Positions 54,601 through 63,392 of a stretch of DNA of 64,000 bases are shown piece after piece. The notes under the pieces were generated by a model. It worked only from the letters and a program-made list of their open reading frames with translations. It had not been told where the DNA came from and searched no databases. The stretch covers positions 1-64,000 of the forward strand of contig NZ_BHGL01000006.1 in the NCBI RefSeq assembly GCF_003864975.1, read 5' to 3'. How positions within the stretch are numbered: position 1 is the stretch's first letter; every line of letters begins with the position of its first letter. This stretch comes from Sulfuriferula thiophila (GTDB lineage Bacteria > Pseudomonadota > Gammaproteobacteria > Burkholderiales > Sulfuriferulaceae). The position numbers and the translations under genes are program-made.

Positions 54601-54680
54601 CTGACTGCGAGGTGAATGATGGCTTGGATTGAAAAAAAATGGATTATGCGCGTAGCCAACTGACCCAAGTGTTGCGTGGT
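54601..54680 (+). pseudogene. Broken duplicate of the 5' end of the coiled-coil gene
   Basis: The first 66 bp differ from 55410-55475 at one substitution and one missing base; the copy then diverges. It includes the upstream CTGACTGCGAGGTGA and the start MMAWFEKE reading. The missing base (eight A in place of AAAAAGAAA) shifts the frame, and about 80 bp after its start the copy ends. The complete gene is at 55425-56228, on the far side of a TA pair. Confidence 0.85.
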
Positions 54681-54691
54681 GTAGAGCGTTA

Positions 54692-54719
54692 TTGTATATA
54701 TGTATCCTTAGGGATACAA
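54692..54719 (+). promoter_or_regulatory. Promoter and palindromic operator of the HigBA-like pair
   Basis: TTGTAT (54692-54697) and TACAAT (54714-54719) are 16 bp apart. Between and over them is the inverted repeat TGTATCC-ttag-GGATACA (54701-54718). The first transcribed base would fall at or next to the ATG (54727), so a leaderless toxin message is predicted. Confidence 0.65.
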
Positions 54720-54726
54720 TAGGCTA

Positions 54727-55017
54727 ATGATCGAGATTCGCCAAACCGAATACTATGCCTCATGGTTTGCCTCGCTGAAAGATCGGGTGGCGCGCGCTCG
54801 CATTGATGTGCGTATCCGTCGTTTATCTCTTGGCAATCCCGGAGATGTGAAGCCGGTAGGTAGTGGCGTCTCGGAGTTGCGGATAGACTATGGTCCCGGC
54901 TATCGAGTCTATTTTGTTCAGCGAGGCGAAACACTGATCGTTTTGTTGGCTGGTGGGGACAAGCGCACCCAAGCCAAAGACATCCATACTGCAATTGAAA
55001 TGGCACAAATTCTCTAG
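54727..55017 (+). CDS. HigB/RelE-type addiction-module toxin
   Basis: Predicted 96-residue toxin of the HigB-like addiction-module killer family. MIEIRQTEYYASWFASLKDR, RIRRLSLGNPGDVKPVG and YGPGYRVYFVQRGETLIVLL are its signatures. Toxin-first order, antitoxin 9 bp later. No ribosome site at a usable distance. Confidence 0.9.
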   Translation: MIEIRQTEYYASWFASLKDRVARARIDVRIRRLSLGNPGDVKPVGSGVSELRIDYGPGYRVYFVQRGETLIVLLAGGDKRTQAKDIHTAIEMAQIL

Positions 55018-55026
55018 GAGTTAAAC

Positions 55027-55332
55027 ATGGCAAAAAATGCTACTCGTCTGTGGGATGTGGCGGAACATCTGGAAACCGAGGAAGATATGGCTGCATACTT
55101 GGAAGCGGCTTTCGAAGAGGCCGATCCGGTCCTTATATCGGCAGCAATCGGCGATATAGCTCGAGCTAAAGGAATGGCTCAAATTGCCAGAGAAACGGGG
55201 CTAGGTCGTGAAAGTTTGTACAAAGCACTTTCGCCTGACGGTAATCCCGAATTTGCAACGATTATGAAAGTGGTGCGTGCATTAGGGCTGCAATTGCACG
55301 CAACTAAGGCTTCTATATCCACAAACAGCTGA
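55027..55332 (+). CDS. HigA-like addiction-module antidote protein
   Basis: Predicted 101-residue antitoxin. LETEEDMAAYLEAAFEEADP followed by an XRE-like HTH (KGMAQIARETGLGRESLYKAL, SPDGNPEFATIMKVVRALGL) fits the probable addiction-module antidote family. ATG follows CTAGGAGTTAAAC. Second gene of the pair. Confidence 0.92.
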   Translation: MAKNATRLWDVAEHLETEEDMAAYLEAAFEEADPVLISAAIGDIARAKGMAQIARETGLGRESLYKALSPDGNPEFATIMKVVRALGLQLHATKASISTNS

Positions 55333-55342
55333 TAGGCATGGC

Positions 55343-55390
55343 ACAAATCTGCATGCATCGCTCCTGGCAGAACAGGAATGACAGATTTGT
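55343..55390. repeat. Inverted repeat after the HigBA-like pair
   Basis: ACAAATCTG (55343-55351) and CAGATTTGT (55382-55390) are perfect inverted copies 30 bp apart, between the antitoxin stop and the start of the coiled-coil gene. Without a T-run its function as a terminator is doubtful; it may be the border of the inserted segment. Confidence 0.4.
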
Positions 55391-55424
55391 GGTTGCGCCT
55401 GCTGGCGCTCTGACTGCGAGGTGA

Positions 55425-56228
55425 ATGATGGCTTGGTTTGAAAAAGAAATGGATTATGCGCGTAGCCAACTGACCGAGGTGTCGCGCGATTCGATTGCTT
55501 TGGCGGGCGATAAGCTGGGGGAAGTGGTCAAAGAGGGAGCTGCGCAGGTCGGTGCAGAGTTGCGTGATGTGGTGCAGAGCACCAGCCATGAGATTGATCT
55601 GAAGCTGGACAAGATTTCGGCAGAGCTGCATAACCAGCGCCAGTTTACCAAGGATGATGTGCGCGAGCTGGTGGATTATGCCGGAGAGCGCCTTGCCAGT
55701 GTGCTGGATGAACGGGTGGCGGTAGCGAAGCGCGAGATTTCGTCGCTGGTACAGGAGAAGGTGGAGTATTTCAAAACCGAAGTGGACAGCTTCTTTATCC
55801 AGCGCCAGCAGGATCTGGCGCGTGAACGCCGGCGTTTGCTGCTGAATGTGTTGATTGCGGTAATGGCTTCGCTGTCGGTGGGTGTGGTGTCATGGTTTTA
55901 CCAGCATCTGGCGCGCGGCGAGATGGATCTGTTCGGCATCTTCCGCGTGGTGTTCTCTGCGCTGACCGGCGGTTATGCGGTGTACTTGCTGGTGAAGCTG
56001 CTGCTGCGCTGGCGGCGCATGAAGGAACACCGTAAAGATGTGATGTTCCTGGCGATGCGTTATTGGGGCGTGCTGCGTCCGGAAAGCGTGTTTTCCAATG
56101 TATTACTGGTGGCGGTGCTGGCGCTGGTGCTGGGGCTGCTGGCATTTCCGAATATCGTCACGGAGTTACCGGGCGGTGCTGCATTATTAAGGGTGGTGCG
56201 GGATATGTTCCCGCATGTGCGCTGGTAG
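55425..56228 (+). CDS. Coiled-coil membrane protein of unknown function
   Basis: Predicted 267-residue protein. Residues 1-140 are a charged coiled coil (SQLTEVSRDSIALAGDKLGE, ELHNQRQFTKDDVREL, QRQQDLARERRR). Three membrane helices follow (about 145-165, 180-200 and 225-250). No enzyme motif. Architecture suggests a membrane scaffold or holin-like protein, but I know no named family for it. Second ATG at 55428 is the likely start. Its 5' end is duplicated at 54601-54680. Confidence 0.75.
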   Translation: MMAWFEKEMDYARSQLTEVSRDSIALAGDKLGEVVKEGAAQVGAELRDVVQSTSHEIDLKLDKISAELHNQRQFTKDDVRELVDYAGERLASVLDERVAVAKREISSLVQEKVEYFKTEVDSFFIQRQQDLARERRRLLLNVLIAVMASLSVGVVSWFYQHLARGEMDLFGIFRVVFSALTGGYAVYLLVKLLLRWRRMKEHRKDVMFLAMRYWGVLRPESVFSNVLLVAVLALVLGLLAFPNIVTELPGGAALLRVVRDMFPHVRW

Positions 56229-56232
56229 TGAT

Positions 56233-56268
56233 GTAAGTTGGGTTATGGCTGTGCCTAACCCAACTTAC
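56233..56268. terminator. Hairpin between the coiled-coil gene and tsaD
   Basis: Perfect 13-bp stem GTAAGTTGGGTTA and TAACCCAACTTAC with a 10-nt loop, located between convergent genes. The long stem makes it a plausible bidirectional terminator even without a U-run. Confidence 0.6.
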
Positions 56269-56280
56269 GAATGATGTTGA

Positions 56281-57294
56281 TCAGGCCGGGGCTTCCATGC
56301 TCTCCAGATCCCAGCGCGGGCGTACGGTGAATTTGCCTGCGGCATATCCACCATGGCGTAAGCGCATCGCGCCGGCATAAGCAATCATGGCGCCGTTGTC
56401 GGTGCAAAATTCCAGTTCTGGAAAATACACTGTAGCACCCACCTTCTTGGCCGCTGCATGCAAAGCAGTGCGCAGTTGCTGATTCGCACCTACTCCCCCG
56501 GCGACTACCAGTCGCTTGCTGCGCGTGGCTTTGAGCGCGGCCAGCGATTTGCTACTGAGTACGTCGGTCATCGCCAGTTGGAACGCGGCGGCGATGTCGG
56601 CGTGATCTGCCGGGTCGGGGTGTTTCTGACTGAGCGTGAGCACTGCAGTTTTCAAGCCGCTGAAACTGAAATTCAAGTCTCCGGAGTGCTGCATCGGCCG
56701 TGGCAGTCTGAAGAGCGTCGGGTCGCCGTTCTGCGCCAGTTTCGACAATGCGGCACCGCCCGGATAAGGCAATCCCAGTAATTGCGCGGTTTTGTCAAAG
56801 GCTTCGCCTGCGGCATCATCGAGGGTGTCGCCCAGCATGGCATATTGTCCAACATCCGTAACATGCATTAATTGGGTATGCCCACCGGAGACCAGCAGCG
56901 CGACAAACGGGTAAGCGGGCGGGTCGGCGGATAATAGCGGCGACAGCAAATGGCCTTCCAGGTGGTGCACGCCAAGCACGGGTATATCCAGGGCGACGCC
57001 GAGGGCGTGCGCGATACCGGTGCCGACCAGCAAGGCACCTGCCAGGCCGGGACCTTCGGTGTAGGCAATGGCATTAATATCACTTAACTGACGTTGCGAT
57101 TCAGCGAGTATCTGGCGCGTGAGCGGCAACACGCGACGGATATGGTCGCGCGATGCCAGCTCCGGCACTACGCCACCGTATTCGGCATGCATGGCGATCT
57201 GGGTATGCAGAGCGTGCGCGAGCAGTCCGAGATGGGTGTCGTAGAGCGCGACTCCGGTTTCGTCGCAGGAGGATTCTATGCCTAACACTAACAT
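56281..57294 (-). CDS. tsaD: tRNA N6-threonylcarbamoyladenosine synthase TsaD
   Basis: Predicted 337-residue Kae1/TsaD protein. Iron-binding H111-x3-H115 (HHLEGH), [30 protein letters not shown] and [13 protein letters not shown] are intact. It is normally opposite rpsU; here phoB lies on that side and rpsU is 5 kb away. Confidence 0.96.
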   Translation of the reverse strand: MLVLGIESSCDETGVALYDTHLGLLAHALHTQIAMHAEYGGVVPELASRDHIRRVLPLTRQILAESQRQLSDINAIAYTEGPGLAGALLVGTGIAHALGVALDIPVLGVHHLEGHLLSPLLSADPPAYPFVALLVSGGHTQLMHVTDVGQYAMLGDTLDDAAGEAFDKTAQLLGLPYPGGAALSKLAQNGDPTLFRLPRPMQHSGDLNFSFSGLKTAVLTLSQKHPDPADHADIAAAFQLAMTDVLSSKSLAALKATRSKRLVVAGGVGANQQLRTALHAAAKKVGATVYFPELEFCTDNGAMIAYAGAMRLRHGGYAAGKFTVRPRWDLESMEAPA

Positions 57295-57329
57295 GTTAAG
57301 AAAATACGATAGAATGAAGTCGAAGCTGT

Positions 57330-57381
57330 TTTTGTCATCATTTTGTCATTTTGCTGTCATAACATACCTGACTATTATAAT
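57330..57381 (+). promoter_or_regulatory. Pho box with three repeats and promoter of phoB
   Basis: GTCAT occurs at 57334-57338, 57345-57349 and 57356-57360, that is, at exact 11-bp steps, within TTTTGTCATCA, TTTTGTCATTT and TGCTGTCATAA. TATAAT at 57376-57381 is the -10 element. This is a three-half-site Pho box; phoBR probably autoactivates. Confidence 0.85.
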
Positions 57382-57401
57382 TGAATCCAAAGAGGTTATT
57401 C

Positions 57402-58091
57402 ATGGCCGCGACAATTTTGTTGGTCGAAGATGAATCAGGTATCCAGGAGCTGGTTAAGTTTAATCTGACGCAAGCCGGTCATGCGGTGATGTGTGCGGAT
57501 TCGGCGGAGCAGGCGATAACGCTGGTGCGTGAGGTGTTGCCGGATCTGGTGCTGCTGGACTGGATGTTGCCGGGTATGAGCGGTATTGAGCTGGCACGCA
57601 TGTTCCGCGCGGATACGCGCATGAAAAATGTACCGATTATCATGCTTACCGCGCGTGGCGATGAGCGTGACAAAGTGCTCGGGCTGGAAACCGGCGCTGA
57701 CGATTATATTACCAAGCCGTTTTCCCCTAAAGAATTGACCGCCCGGATCAAAGCGGTATTGCGTCGTCGTGCGCCACAAATGACGGAAGATCGCGTGGAA
57801 ATCCGCGGTTTGAGTCTGGATCCGGTGAGCCATCGGGTGATGGGTAACAGCGTGCCGCTGGAGTTGGGTCCGACTGAATTTCGTTTGCTGCATTTCATGA
57901 TGACACATCCGGAGCGCGTTTATTCACGTGCGCAATTGCTTGACCATGTGTGGGGCGATCATGTGTTTGTTGAAGAGCGTACGGTAGATGTGCATATCCG
58001 TCGTTTGCGTCTGGCACTGGAAGTCTCCGGTCACGAAAGTCTGATTGATACCGTGCGCGGCGCGGGTTATCGGTTGTCTGCACAGGTATAA
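57402..58091 (+). CDS. phoB: Phosphate regulon response regulator PhoB
   Basis: Predicted 229-residue OmpR/PhoB response regulator. Receiver phospho-acceptor Asp53 ([15 protein letters not shown]) and C-terminal winged helix ([20 protein letters not shown]) are clear. ATG at 57402 ([13 protein letters not shown]) follows AGAGGTTATTC. Followed by phoR after 36 bp. Confidence 0.95.
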   Translation: MAATILLVEDESGIQELVKFNLTQAGHAVMCADSAEQAITLVREVLPDLVLLDWMLPGMSGIELARMFRADTRMKNVPIIMLTARGDERDKVLGLETGADDYITKPFSPKELTARIKAVLRRRAPQMTEDRVEIRGLSLDPVSHRVMGNSVPLELGPTEFRLLHFMMTHPERVYSRAQLLDHVWGDHVFVEERTVDVHIRRLRLALEVSGHESLIDTVRGAGYRLSAQV

Positions 58092-58127
58092 TATGGGCAA
58101 GGCCTGTGAGCGAAAGCGGAGAACGAT

Positions 58128-59429
58128 TTGATTGATTTTTGGTGGCGGCCATTGTTGATGTTGTGCGCCCTGATTGCCGTTGCACTGAGTGCAGCGCTGT
58201 TTTGGGGCTTAATGGTTGCAACGGTTGTTTTCATTGCAGGTCTGCTGATTTATCTTGGGTATCATTTGCGGCAGATGGCGGCGCTAGCAACCTGGCTGGA
58301 GCATGGCGAACGCACTCGTATACCGTCGGCAAGTGGTGCCTGGGATGAGATTTTTTATGGTCTCGATCGGCTGATGCGACGGCAGAAGCGCAGTACTTCC
58401 AAGCTGTCTGCGGTGCTGGAACGGTTCGAGCATGCTGCACAGGCGATTCCCGATGGCATCGTGATGCTGAATGAGGCAGATCAGATCGACTGGTTCAATC
58501 CGGCAGCAGGGCGTCATTTCGGTCTGGATGATAATGCTGACCGCGGTCAGTTTATTGGTTACCTCATACGTCAGTCGACATTCCATGAATATCTGAGCGG
58601 TGATGATTATCGCGAGCCGCTGGTGATGAAATCACCCGCCAGCCGGGAGATGAGTCTGTCGGTGCAGATGGTGCCGTTCGGCGATAATCAGAAAATGCTG
58701 ATTTCGCGCGATATCACCCAGTTCGAGATGGTTGAGGCGATGCGCCGTGATTTTGTGGCGAATGTTTCCCATGAGTTGCGTACGCCATTAACCGTCGTCG
58801 GCGGTTTTCTGGAAACCTTCCTCGATATGGGCAGCATTCCGCCCGCCGATTTCCATAAATATTGCGACCTGATGCAGCAGCAGACCGAGCGTATGCGCCG
58901 GCTGGTGGATGATCTGCTGACTTTGTCGCGGCTGGAAAGCCCGCAGAACCGCCTGGTCGAAGCGCCTGTCAGTATGTCGCAACTGGTGCAATCTCTGTAT
59001 CAGGATGCGCTGAGTCTGAGTGCGGGGCGGCACGATATCACGCTGGAAAGCGAGAGCGAGGATGCGTTAATCGGTAATGCGGATGAGTTGACCAGCGCGC
59101 TGGGCAATCTGGTAAGTAATGCCGTACGTTATACCCCGCCCGGTGGCGCCATAACGTTGCGCTGGGGTTGGCGTGATAACGCGCTGTGCTTCAGTGTGCG
59201 GGATAGCGGCGAGGGTATCGAAGCCCAGCATATACCGCGATTAACCGAACGTTTTTACCGGGTTGATCGTGGCCGTTCTCGTGAAACAGGCGGTACCGGG
59301 CTGGGGCTGGCCATTGTCAAGCATGTGCTGACTCGCCATCAGGGACGTCTTGCAATTGAGAGCAAGGTAGGTAAGGGCAGTTGTTTCAGTGCGTGCTTCC
59401 CGGCTACGCGGGTGGTGAAAGTAGCTTGA
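58128..59429 (+). CDS. phoR: Phosphate regulon sensor histidine kinase PhoR
   Basis: Predicted 433-residue kinase. Two N-terminal membrane helices (about 7-25, 28-48) without large periplasmic domain, a PAS domain (about 100-195), H-box with His215 (FVANVSHELRTPLTVVGGFL), N-box NLVSNAVRYTPPGGAI and DSGEGIEAQHIPRLTERFYR. Start is TTG after CGGAGAACGAT. Typical of PhoR, which senses through PstSCAB-PhoU; those genes are not in this window. Confidence 0.94.
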   Translation: MIDFWWRPLLMLCALIAVALSAALFWGLMVATVVFIAGLLIYLGYHLRQMAALATWLEHGERTRIPSASGAWDEIFYGLDRLMRRQKRSTSKLSAVLERFEHAAQAIPDGIVMLNEADQIDWFNPAAGRHFGLDDNADRGQFIGYLIRQSTFHEYLSGDDYREPLVMKSPASREMSLSVQMVPFGDNQKMLISRDITQFEMVEAMRRDFVANVSHELRTPLTVVGGFLETFLDMGSIPPADFHKYCDLMQQQTERMRRLVDDLLTLSRLESPQNRLVEAPVSMSQLVQSLYQDALSLSAGRHDITLESESEDALIGNADELTSALGNLVSNAVRYTPPGGAITLRWGWRDNALCFSVRDSGEGIEAQHIPRLTERFYRVDRGRSRETGGTGLGLAIVKHVLTRHQGRLAIESKVGKGSCFSACFPATRVVKVA

Positions 59430-59451
59430 GGCTACCGGCGTGATTACAATG

Positions 59452-59865
59452 TCAGGACAGGCGCTGTGACAAGGTGGCCCTGAGTACGCTGGCGATCAGG
59501 TTGTTGTCCTGGTTGGGATTGGTTTCGCGCTGCGCTTCACCCCAGATCGGATTGGGAAAGTGCTTGTCTTCCTTGAAGCGCGGAATGACGTGCCAGTGCA
59601 GATGCGGCACCATATTGCCCAGGCTGGCCAGATTGATTTTGTCTGGTTTTAATGTGTCGCGCACGGCGGCTTCTACTGCAAACACCACGCGCATCATGCG
59701 GTTTTGTTGCACTGTAGTCAGATCACTCATCTCTTTGATGTGCTCATGCCAGATGACCCGGCAAAATCCGGGATAGTCATTGTCAGCAACCAGTATCACC
59801 CTGCAGAAGGCATCCTGCCACAGCAGTTCTCCCCCGGTCGTTTCGCATAATTCGCAGTTAGTCAT
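59452..59865 (-). CDS. HIT family protein
   Basis: Predicted 137-residue nucleotide hydrolase/transferase. The histidine triad is HLHWHVIPRF near residue 90-100. N-terminal CELCETTGGELLW might bind zinc. Substrate unknown, possibly a dinucleoside polyphosphate. Confidence 0.9.
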   Translation of the reverse strand: MTNCELCETTGGELLWQDAFCRVILVADNDYPGFCRVIWHEHIKEMSDLTTVQQNRMMRVVFAVEAAVRDTLKPDKINLASLGNMVPHLHWHVIPRFKEDKHFPNPIWGEAQRETNPNQDNNLIASVLRATLSQRLS

Positions 59866-59880
59866 GGTGTTTGCAGGCCT

Positions 59881-60486
59881 TTAGTTGGTGTCGCAGCGCC
59901 GTCTGTCAGTCAGTGCTTGTGCCAGTGTGCCGGAATCAATGTGTTCAAGTTCGCCTCCCACCGGTACGCCGCGAGCGATGCGACTGACGGCGATACCGCG
60001 TGCGCGCAGCAGTTCGGTGATGGCGTGTGCGGTGGCTTCACCTTCCATGGTGAAGTTGGTAGCGAGGATGACTTCCTGCACCGTGCCATTGCTGGCGCGC
60101 TGAATCAGGCGGTCAAGGTGGATTTCACGCGGGCCGATGCCATCCAGTGGCGATAATCGCCCCATCAGCACAAAATACAAGCCGTGATAGCTTTGCGTTT
60201 GCTCCATCATCAGCAGGTCGGTCGGCATTTCGATCACGGCCAATTGGCTGGTATCGCGCGCGGAATCCGAGCACAGCGGGCAGATAGGCGTTTCACTAAA
60301 GTCATTACACAGTTCGCAATGGTTGAGCTGGGTCAGCGCCTGTTCAATGGCGTGACCCAGTCTGACCGCACCCTGCCGGTCGCGCTGCAGCAGGTGATAA
60401 GCCATGCGCTGCGCGGATTTTGGTCCGATGCCAGGCAGTACGCGTAATGCGGCGATCAGTTCGGCAAGGCGGGTAGGGGATTTCAC
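59881..60486 (-). CDS. recR: Recombination protein RecR
   Basis: Predicted 201-residue recombination mediator. HhH at [21 protein letters not shown]4 zinc finger [16 protein letters not shown] and Toprim domain beginning [20 protein letters not shown]. Order dnaX-ybaB-recR on one strand is conserved widely. Confidence 0.96.
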   Translation of the reverse strand: MKSPTRLAELIAALRVLPGIGPKSAQRMAYHLLQRDRQGAVRLGHAIEQALTQLNHCELCNDFSETPICPLCSDSARDTSQLAVIEMPTDLLMMEQTQSYHGLYFVLMGRLSPLDGIGPREIHLDRLIQRASNGTVQEVILATNFTMEGEATAHAITELLRARGIAVSRIARGVPVGGELEHIDSGTLAQALTDRRRCDTN

Positions 60487-60496
60487 AGAGGATTAA

Positions 60497-60823
60497 TCAG
60501 AATGGCAGCTTGAAGCCTGGTGGCAGATTCAGTCCGGCAGTGAAGCCGCTCATTTTTTCCTGGGTCGTGGCTTCGGCTTTGCGTACAGCATCGTTCATGG
60601 CTGCGGCGATCAGGTCTTCGAGCATTTCCTTGTCGTCACTCAGTAGACTAGGGTCAATGGTGACGCGGCGCACATCGTTACGACAGGTCATTAATACCTT
60701 GACCATGCCTGCGCCGGATACACCTTCGACTTCGACGTCAGCCAGTTTTTCCTGCATTTTCTTCATGTTTTCCTGCATTTGCTGAGCTTGCTTCATCATA
60801 TTGCCCAAACCACCTTTTAGCAT
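60497..60823 (-). CDS. ybaB: YbaB/EbfC nucleoid-associated protein
   Basis: Predicted 108-residue DNA-binding protein. [20 protein letters not shown] gives the N-terminal helix, followed by [20 protein letters not shown] and [15 protein letters not shown]. 15 bp after dnaX and 10 bp before recR. Confidence 0.95.
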   Translation of the reverse strand: MLKGGLGNMMKQAQQMQENMKKMQEKLADVEVEGVSGAGMVKVLMTCRNDVRRVTIDPSLLSDDKEMLEDLIAAAMNDAVRKAEATTQEKMSGFTAGLNLPPGFKLPF

Positions 60824-60838
60824 GGCGTTACTCCTTGA

Positions 60839-62530
60839 TTAATTTGCGGGTTGATCTACGGGTTGAATGGCGACGACATGCGCATCAAGCTGGTTGATGG
60901 CGTCGCGCACAAAAGGGTCGTCCTGAATGATGCTTTCGGCCTCGGCCTGGCGAGCAGCACGGGCATCGTTCTGCTGTTTGATCGGGGTGTTGGCGACTTC
61001 GGTGGTGAGGCTGATTTCGAGTCGCAGCGGACGGCCGAAATGGCCGCTCAGGGATTCGCGCAGCTTGTCCTGATAGGATTTGTCGGTCAGGTGCTTATGT
61101 TCGGCAGGGACGCGCAGTTGCATGTTGTCTGCTTCGAATTGTACGAATTCGCATTGCAATGCCAGCATGCGTGCTTGCCCACCCAGCTTGAGTTGCGTGA
61201 CCAGCGTGGCCCAGTCGCCATTGTAGGTGGGCGCTGGCGCTGCGGGCTCGGATATATGAGGTGCGGCTGCTGTGGCGACGTTTGGTTCGGTTACGGGTGG
61301 AGTCGGTGTTGCCTGGATGGGGGCTGCCACAGCAGGTGCTACCTCAGCTGGAGGTGCTACGCTAACCGCTGGAGCTGGAGCAGCGGTTCTGACTACTGGT
61401 GCGCGCTGTACGGTCGGAGCAGGATTAGCCATGCCTATGCTGCTGGTTTGTGGCAGGAATGCCAGCATGCGTAATAAGGTCATGCTGAAGCCGGCAAATT
61501 CATCCGGTGCCAGCGCGAGGTCGCGTCGACCCAGCAGGCATATCTGGTAATAGAGTTGCACGGTCTGCGGGTCGAGTTGCGCCGCCAGTTCAATGATGGT
61601 GTCGCGATCCGGTGTGTCGTCAGCCAGTGCGGCCGGGACGATCTGGGTCAGTGCGATCTGTTGCAGCAATGCTGCAAAATCCTGCAGCGCGGCATCGAAA
61701 TCGATACTGCGTACCGCCATCTGTTCAGCTTCGTTCAGCAGCGTGACGCCGTCATTGGCGATGAGCGCGTACAGCAGACTGAATAAGTAGCGCTGGTCAA
61801 TTGCGCCGAGCATGCCATGCACGGTGTCGGTGAGCACTTCGCCGCTGCCGTAAGCGATGGCCTGATCCAGTAATGACAGCGCGTCACGCATACTGCCCTG
61901 GGCGGCACGTGCAATCAGTTGCAGTGCGGCTGGTTGCGAGGGTATGCCTTCCAGTTCCAGTACTTTGGTCAGGTGCTCACGCACCAGTTCCGGCGGCATT
62001 TGCTTGAGATTGAACTGCAGGCAACGCGACAGTACGGTAATGGGTATTTTTTGCGGATCGGTAGTCGCCAGAATGAACTTGACGTGTTCAGGCGGTTCTT
62101 CCAGCGTTTTAAGCATGGAATTGAACGCTGCTTTGGAAAGCATGTGCACTTCGTCGATAATGTAGACTTTGAAGCGGCCGACTGTCGGCGCATATTGCGC
62201 GTTATCCAGTACCTCGCGCATATTGTCTATGCCGGTGTTGGATGCGGCATCCAGTTCCAGCAGGTCGACAAAACGTCCGGCATCAATTTGCGTGCATGCG
62301 GAGCACACGCCGCAAGGTGTGGCGGTAATGCCTGTTTCGCAATTAAGTGCTTTGGCGAGTATGCGCGCCACTGTGGTTTTGCCAACGCCGCGCGTACCGG
62401 TAAACAGGTAGGCGTGGTGCAGGCGGTTCTGGGTCAGCGCATTACTCAACGCGCGCACGACGTGCGCTTGCCCAGCAAGTTCTGCAAAAGTTCGAGGGCG
62501 CCATTTACGCGCTAATACTTGATAAGCCAT
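60839..62530 (-). CDS. dnaX: DNA polymerase III subunit gamma/tau
   Basis: Predicted 563-residue clamp loader subunit. N-terminal AAA+ with [20 protein letters not shown] (Walker A), zinc module [15 protein letters not shown] and [20 protein letters not shown] (Walker B). Domains III continue to about 360; a Pro/Ala-rich linker (380-440) and a tau C-terminal part (450-563) follow. I see no A-AAA-AAG slippery site near the linker, so frameshifted gamma is not suggested. Confidence 0.96.
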   Translation of the reverse strand: MAYQVLARKWRPRTFAELAGQAHVVRALSNALTQNRLHHAYLFTGTRGVGKTTVARILAKALNCETGITATPCGVCSACTQIDAGRFVDLLELDAASNTGIDNMREVLDNAQYAPTVGRFKVYIIDEVHMLSKAAFNSMLKTLEEPPEHVKFILATTDPQKIPITVLSRCLQFNLKQMPPELVREHLTKVLELEGIPSQPAALQLIARAAQGSMRDALSLLDQAIAYGSGEVLTDTVHGMLGAIDQRYLFSLLYALIANDGVTLLNEAEQMAVRSIDFDAALQDFAALLQQIALTQIVPAALADDTPDRDTIIELAAQLDPQTVQLYYQICLLGRRDLALAPDEFAGFSMTLLRMLAFLPQTSSIGMANPAPTVQRAPVVRTAAPAPAVSVAPPAEVAPAVAAPIQATPTPPVTEPNVATAAAPHISEPAAPAPTYNGDWATLVTQLKLGGQARMLALQCEFVQFEADNMQLRVPAEHKHLTDKSYQDKLRESLSGHFGRPLRLEISLTTEVANTPIKQQNDARAARQAEAESIIQDDPFVRDAINQLDAHVVAIQPVDQPAN

Positions 62531-62593
62531 GATGCCATTTTACCAGAAGCGCTCATTATTGGATGGGCAAAAAACAAATGCCGAGCAATAAGC

Positions 62594-62622
62594 TTGGAAA
62601 AAATAGCATTAAGGGTTATAAT
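62594..62622 (+). promoter_or_regulatory. Promoter of the rpsU-yqeY-dnaG operon
   Basis: TTGGAA (62594-62599) and TATAAT (62617-62622) are 17 bp apart. It lies 38 bp before rpsU and opposite the dnaX start. A near-consensus sigma-70 promoter, expected for a highly expressed ribosomal gene. Confidence 0.8.
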
Positions 62623-62659
62623 CCGCGTTTTTCCTCCCCTCTTTTGGAGTTTAGATTTC

Positions 62660-62872
62660 ATGCCTAGTGTTCGTGTTAAGGAAAATGAGCCGTTTGAAGT
62701 AGCGATGCGTCGTTTCAAGCGTACTGTTGAAAAAACTGGTCTGTTGACCGAGTTGCGTGCTCGTGAGTTTTATGAAAAGCCAACTGCTGAGCGCAAGCGC
62801 AAATTAGCAGCTGCAGTAAAGCGTCACTACAAGCGTATCCGTAGCCAAACTCTTCCTCCAAAAATGTATTAA
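62660..62872 (+). CDS. rpsU: 30S ribosomal protein S21
   Basis: Predicted 70-residue basic ribosomal protein. [20 protein letters not shown] and [17 protein letters not shown] are the family ends. ATG at 62660 follows TTGGAGTTTAGATTTC. First gene of the macromolecular synthesis operon with yqeY and dnaG. Confidence 0.97.
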   Translation: MPSVRVKENEPFEVAMRRFKRTVEKTGLLTELRAREFYEKPTAERKRKLAAAVKRHYKRIRSQTLPPKMY

Positions 62873-62884
62873 TTTGCATTTTTT

Positions 62885-63331
62885 ATGAGTCTGAAAGCCC
62901 GAATCACTGAAGATATGAAGTCTGCCATGCGCGCCAAGGAAACGGCGCGTCTGGGAGCGATTCGGCTATTATTGGCAGCAATTAAACAGCGTGAAGTTGA
63001 TGAGCGTATTGAGCTGGATGATACGCAAATAATTGCTGCGATTGATAAAATGCTTAAACAACGGCGTGATTCCATCTCTCAGTTTGAAGCTGCGGGACGA
63101 CAGGATCTGGCTGATATTGAGCATTTTGAGATCAGTGTACTGCAAGCGTATATGCCAGATGCTGCAAGCGACGATGAAATTGATGCGTTGATTGCTCAAG
63201 CTGTTGCAGAAACAGGCGCTGCTGGTGTCAAGGATATGGGTAAGGTCATGGCGGCGGTTAAGCCCAAGCTGGCCGGTCGTGCCGATATGGCGCAAGTGTC
63301 AACACGGATTAAGGCCAAGTTAGTCGGCTAA
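62885..63331 (+). CDS. yqeY: GatB/YqeY domain protein
   Basis: Predicted 148-residue protein resembling the tail of GatB. MSLKARITEDMKSAMRAKET, LGAIRLLLAAIKQREVDERI and GAAGVKDMGKVMAAVKPKLA with GRADMAQVSTRIK are the family pattern. Possibly tRNA-related. Between rpsU and dnaG, as in many betaproteobacteria. Confidence 0.94.
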   Translation: MSLKARITEDMKSAMRAKETARLGAIRLLLAAIKQREVDERIELDDTQIIAAIDKMLKQRRDSISQFEAAGRQDLADIEHFEISVLQAYMPDAASDDEIDALIAQAVAETGAAGVKDMGKVMAAVKPKLAGRADMAQVSTRIKAKLVG

Positions 63332-63392
63332 TTTTACGTGCTGTTCGGGTACGTATCATTAAAGGTTTCCGCTACTAAAAGGTTTGCGTTAT

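Noticed and set aside
61100-61500. Programmed frameshift in dnaX
   Set aside because: No A-AAA-AAG slippery heptamer seen in the linker-coding part on the coding strand.
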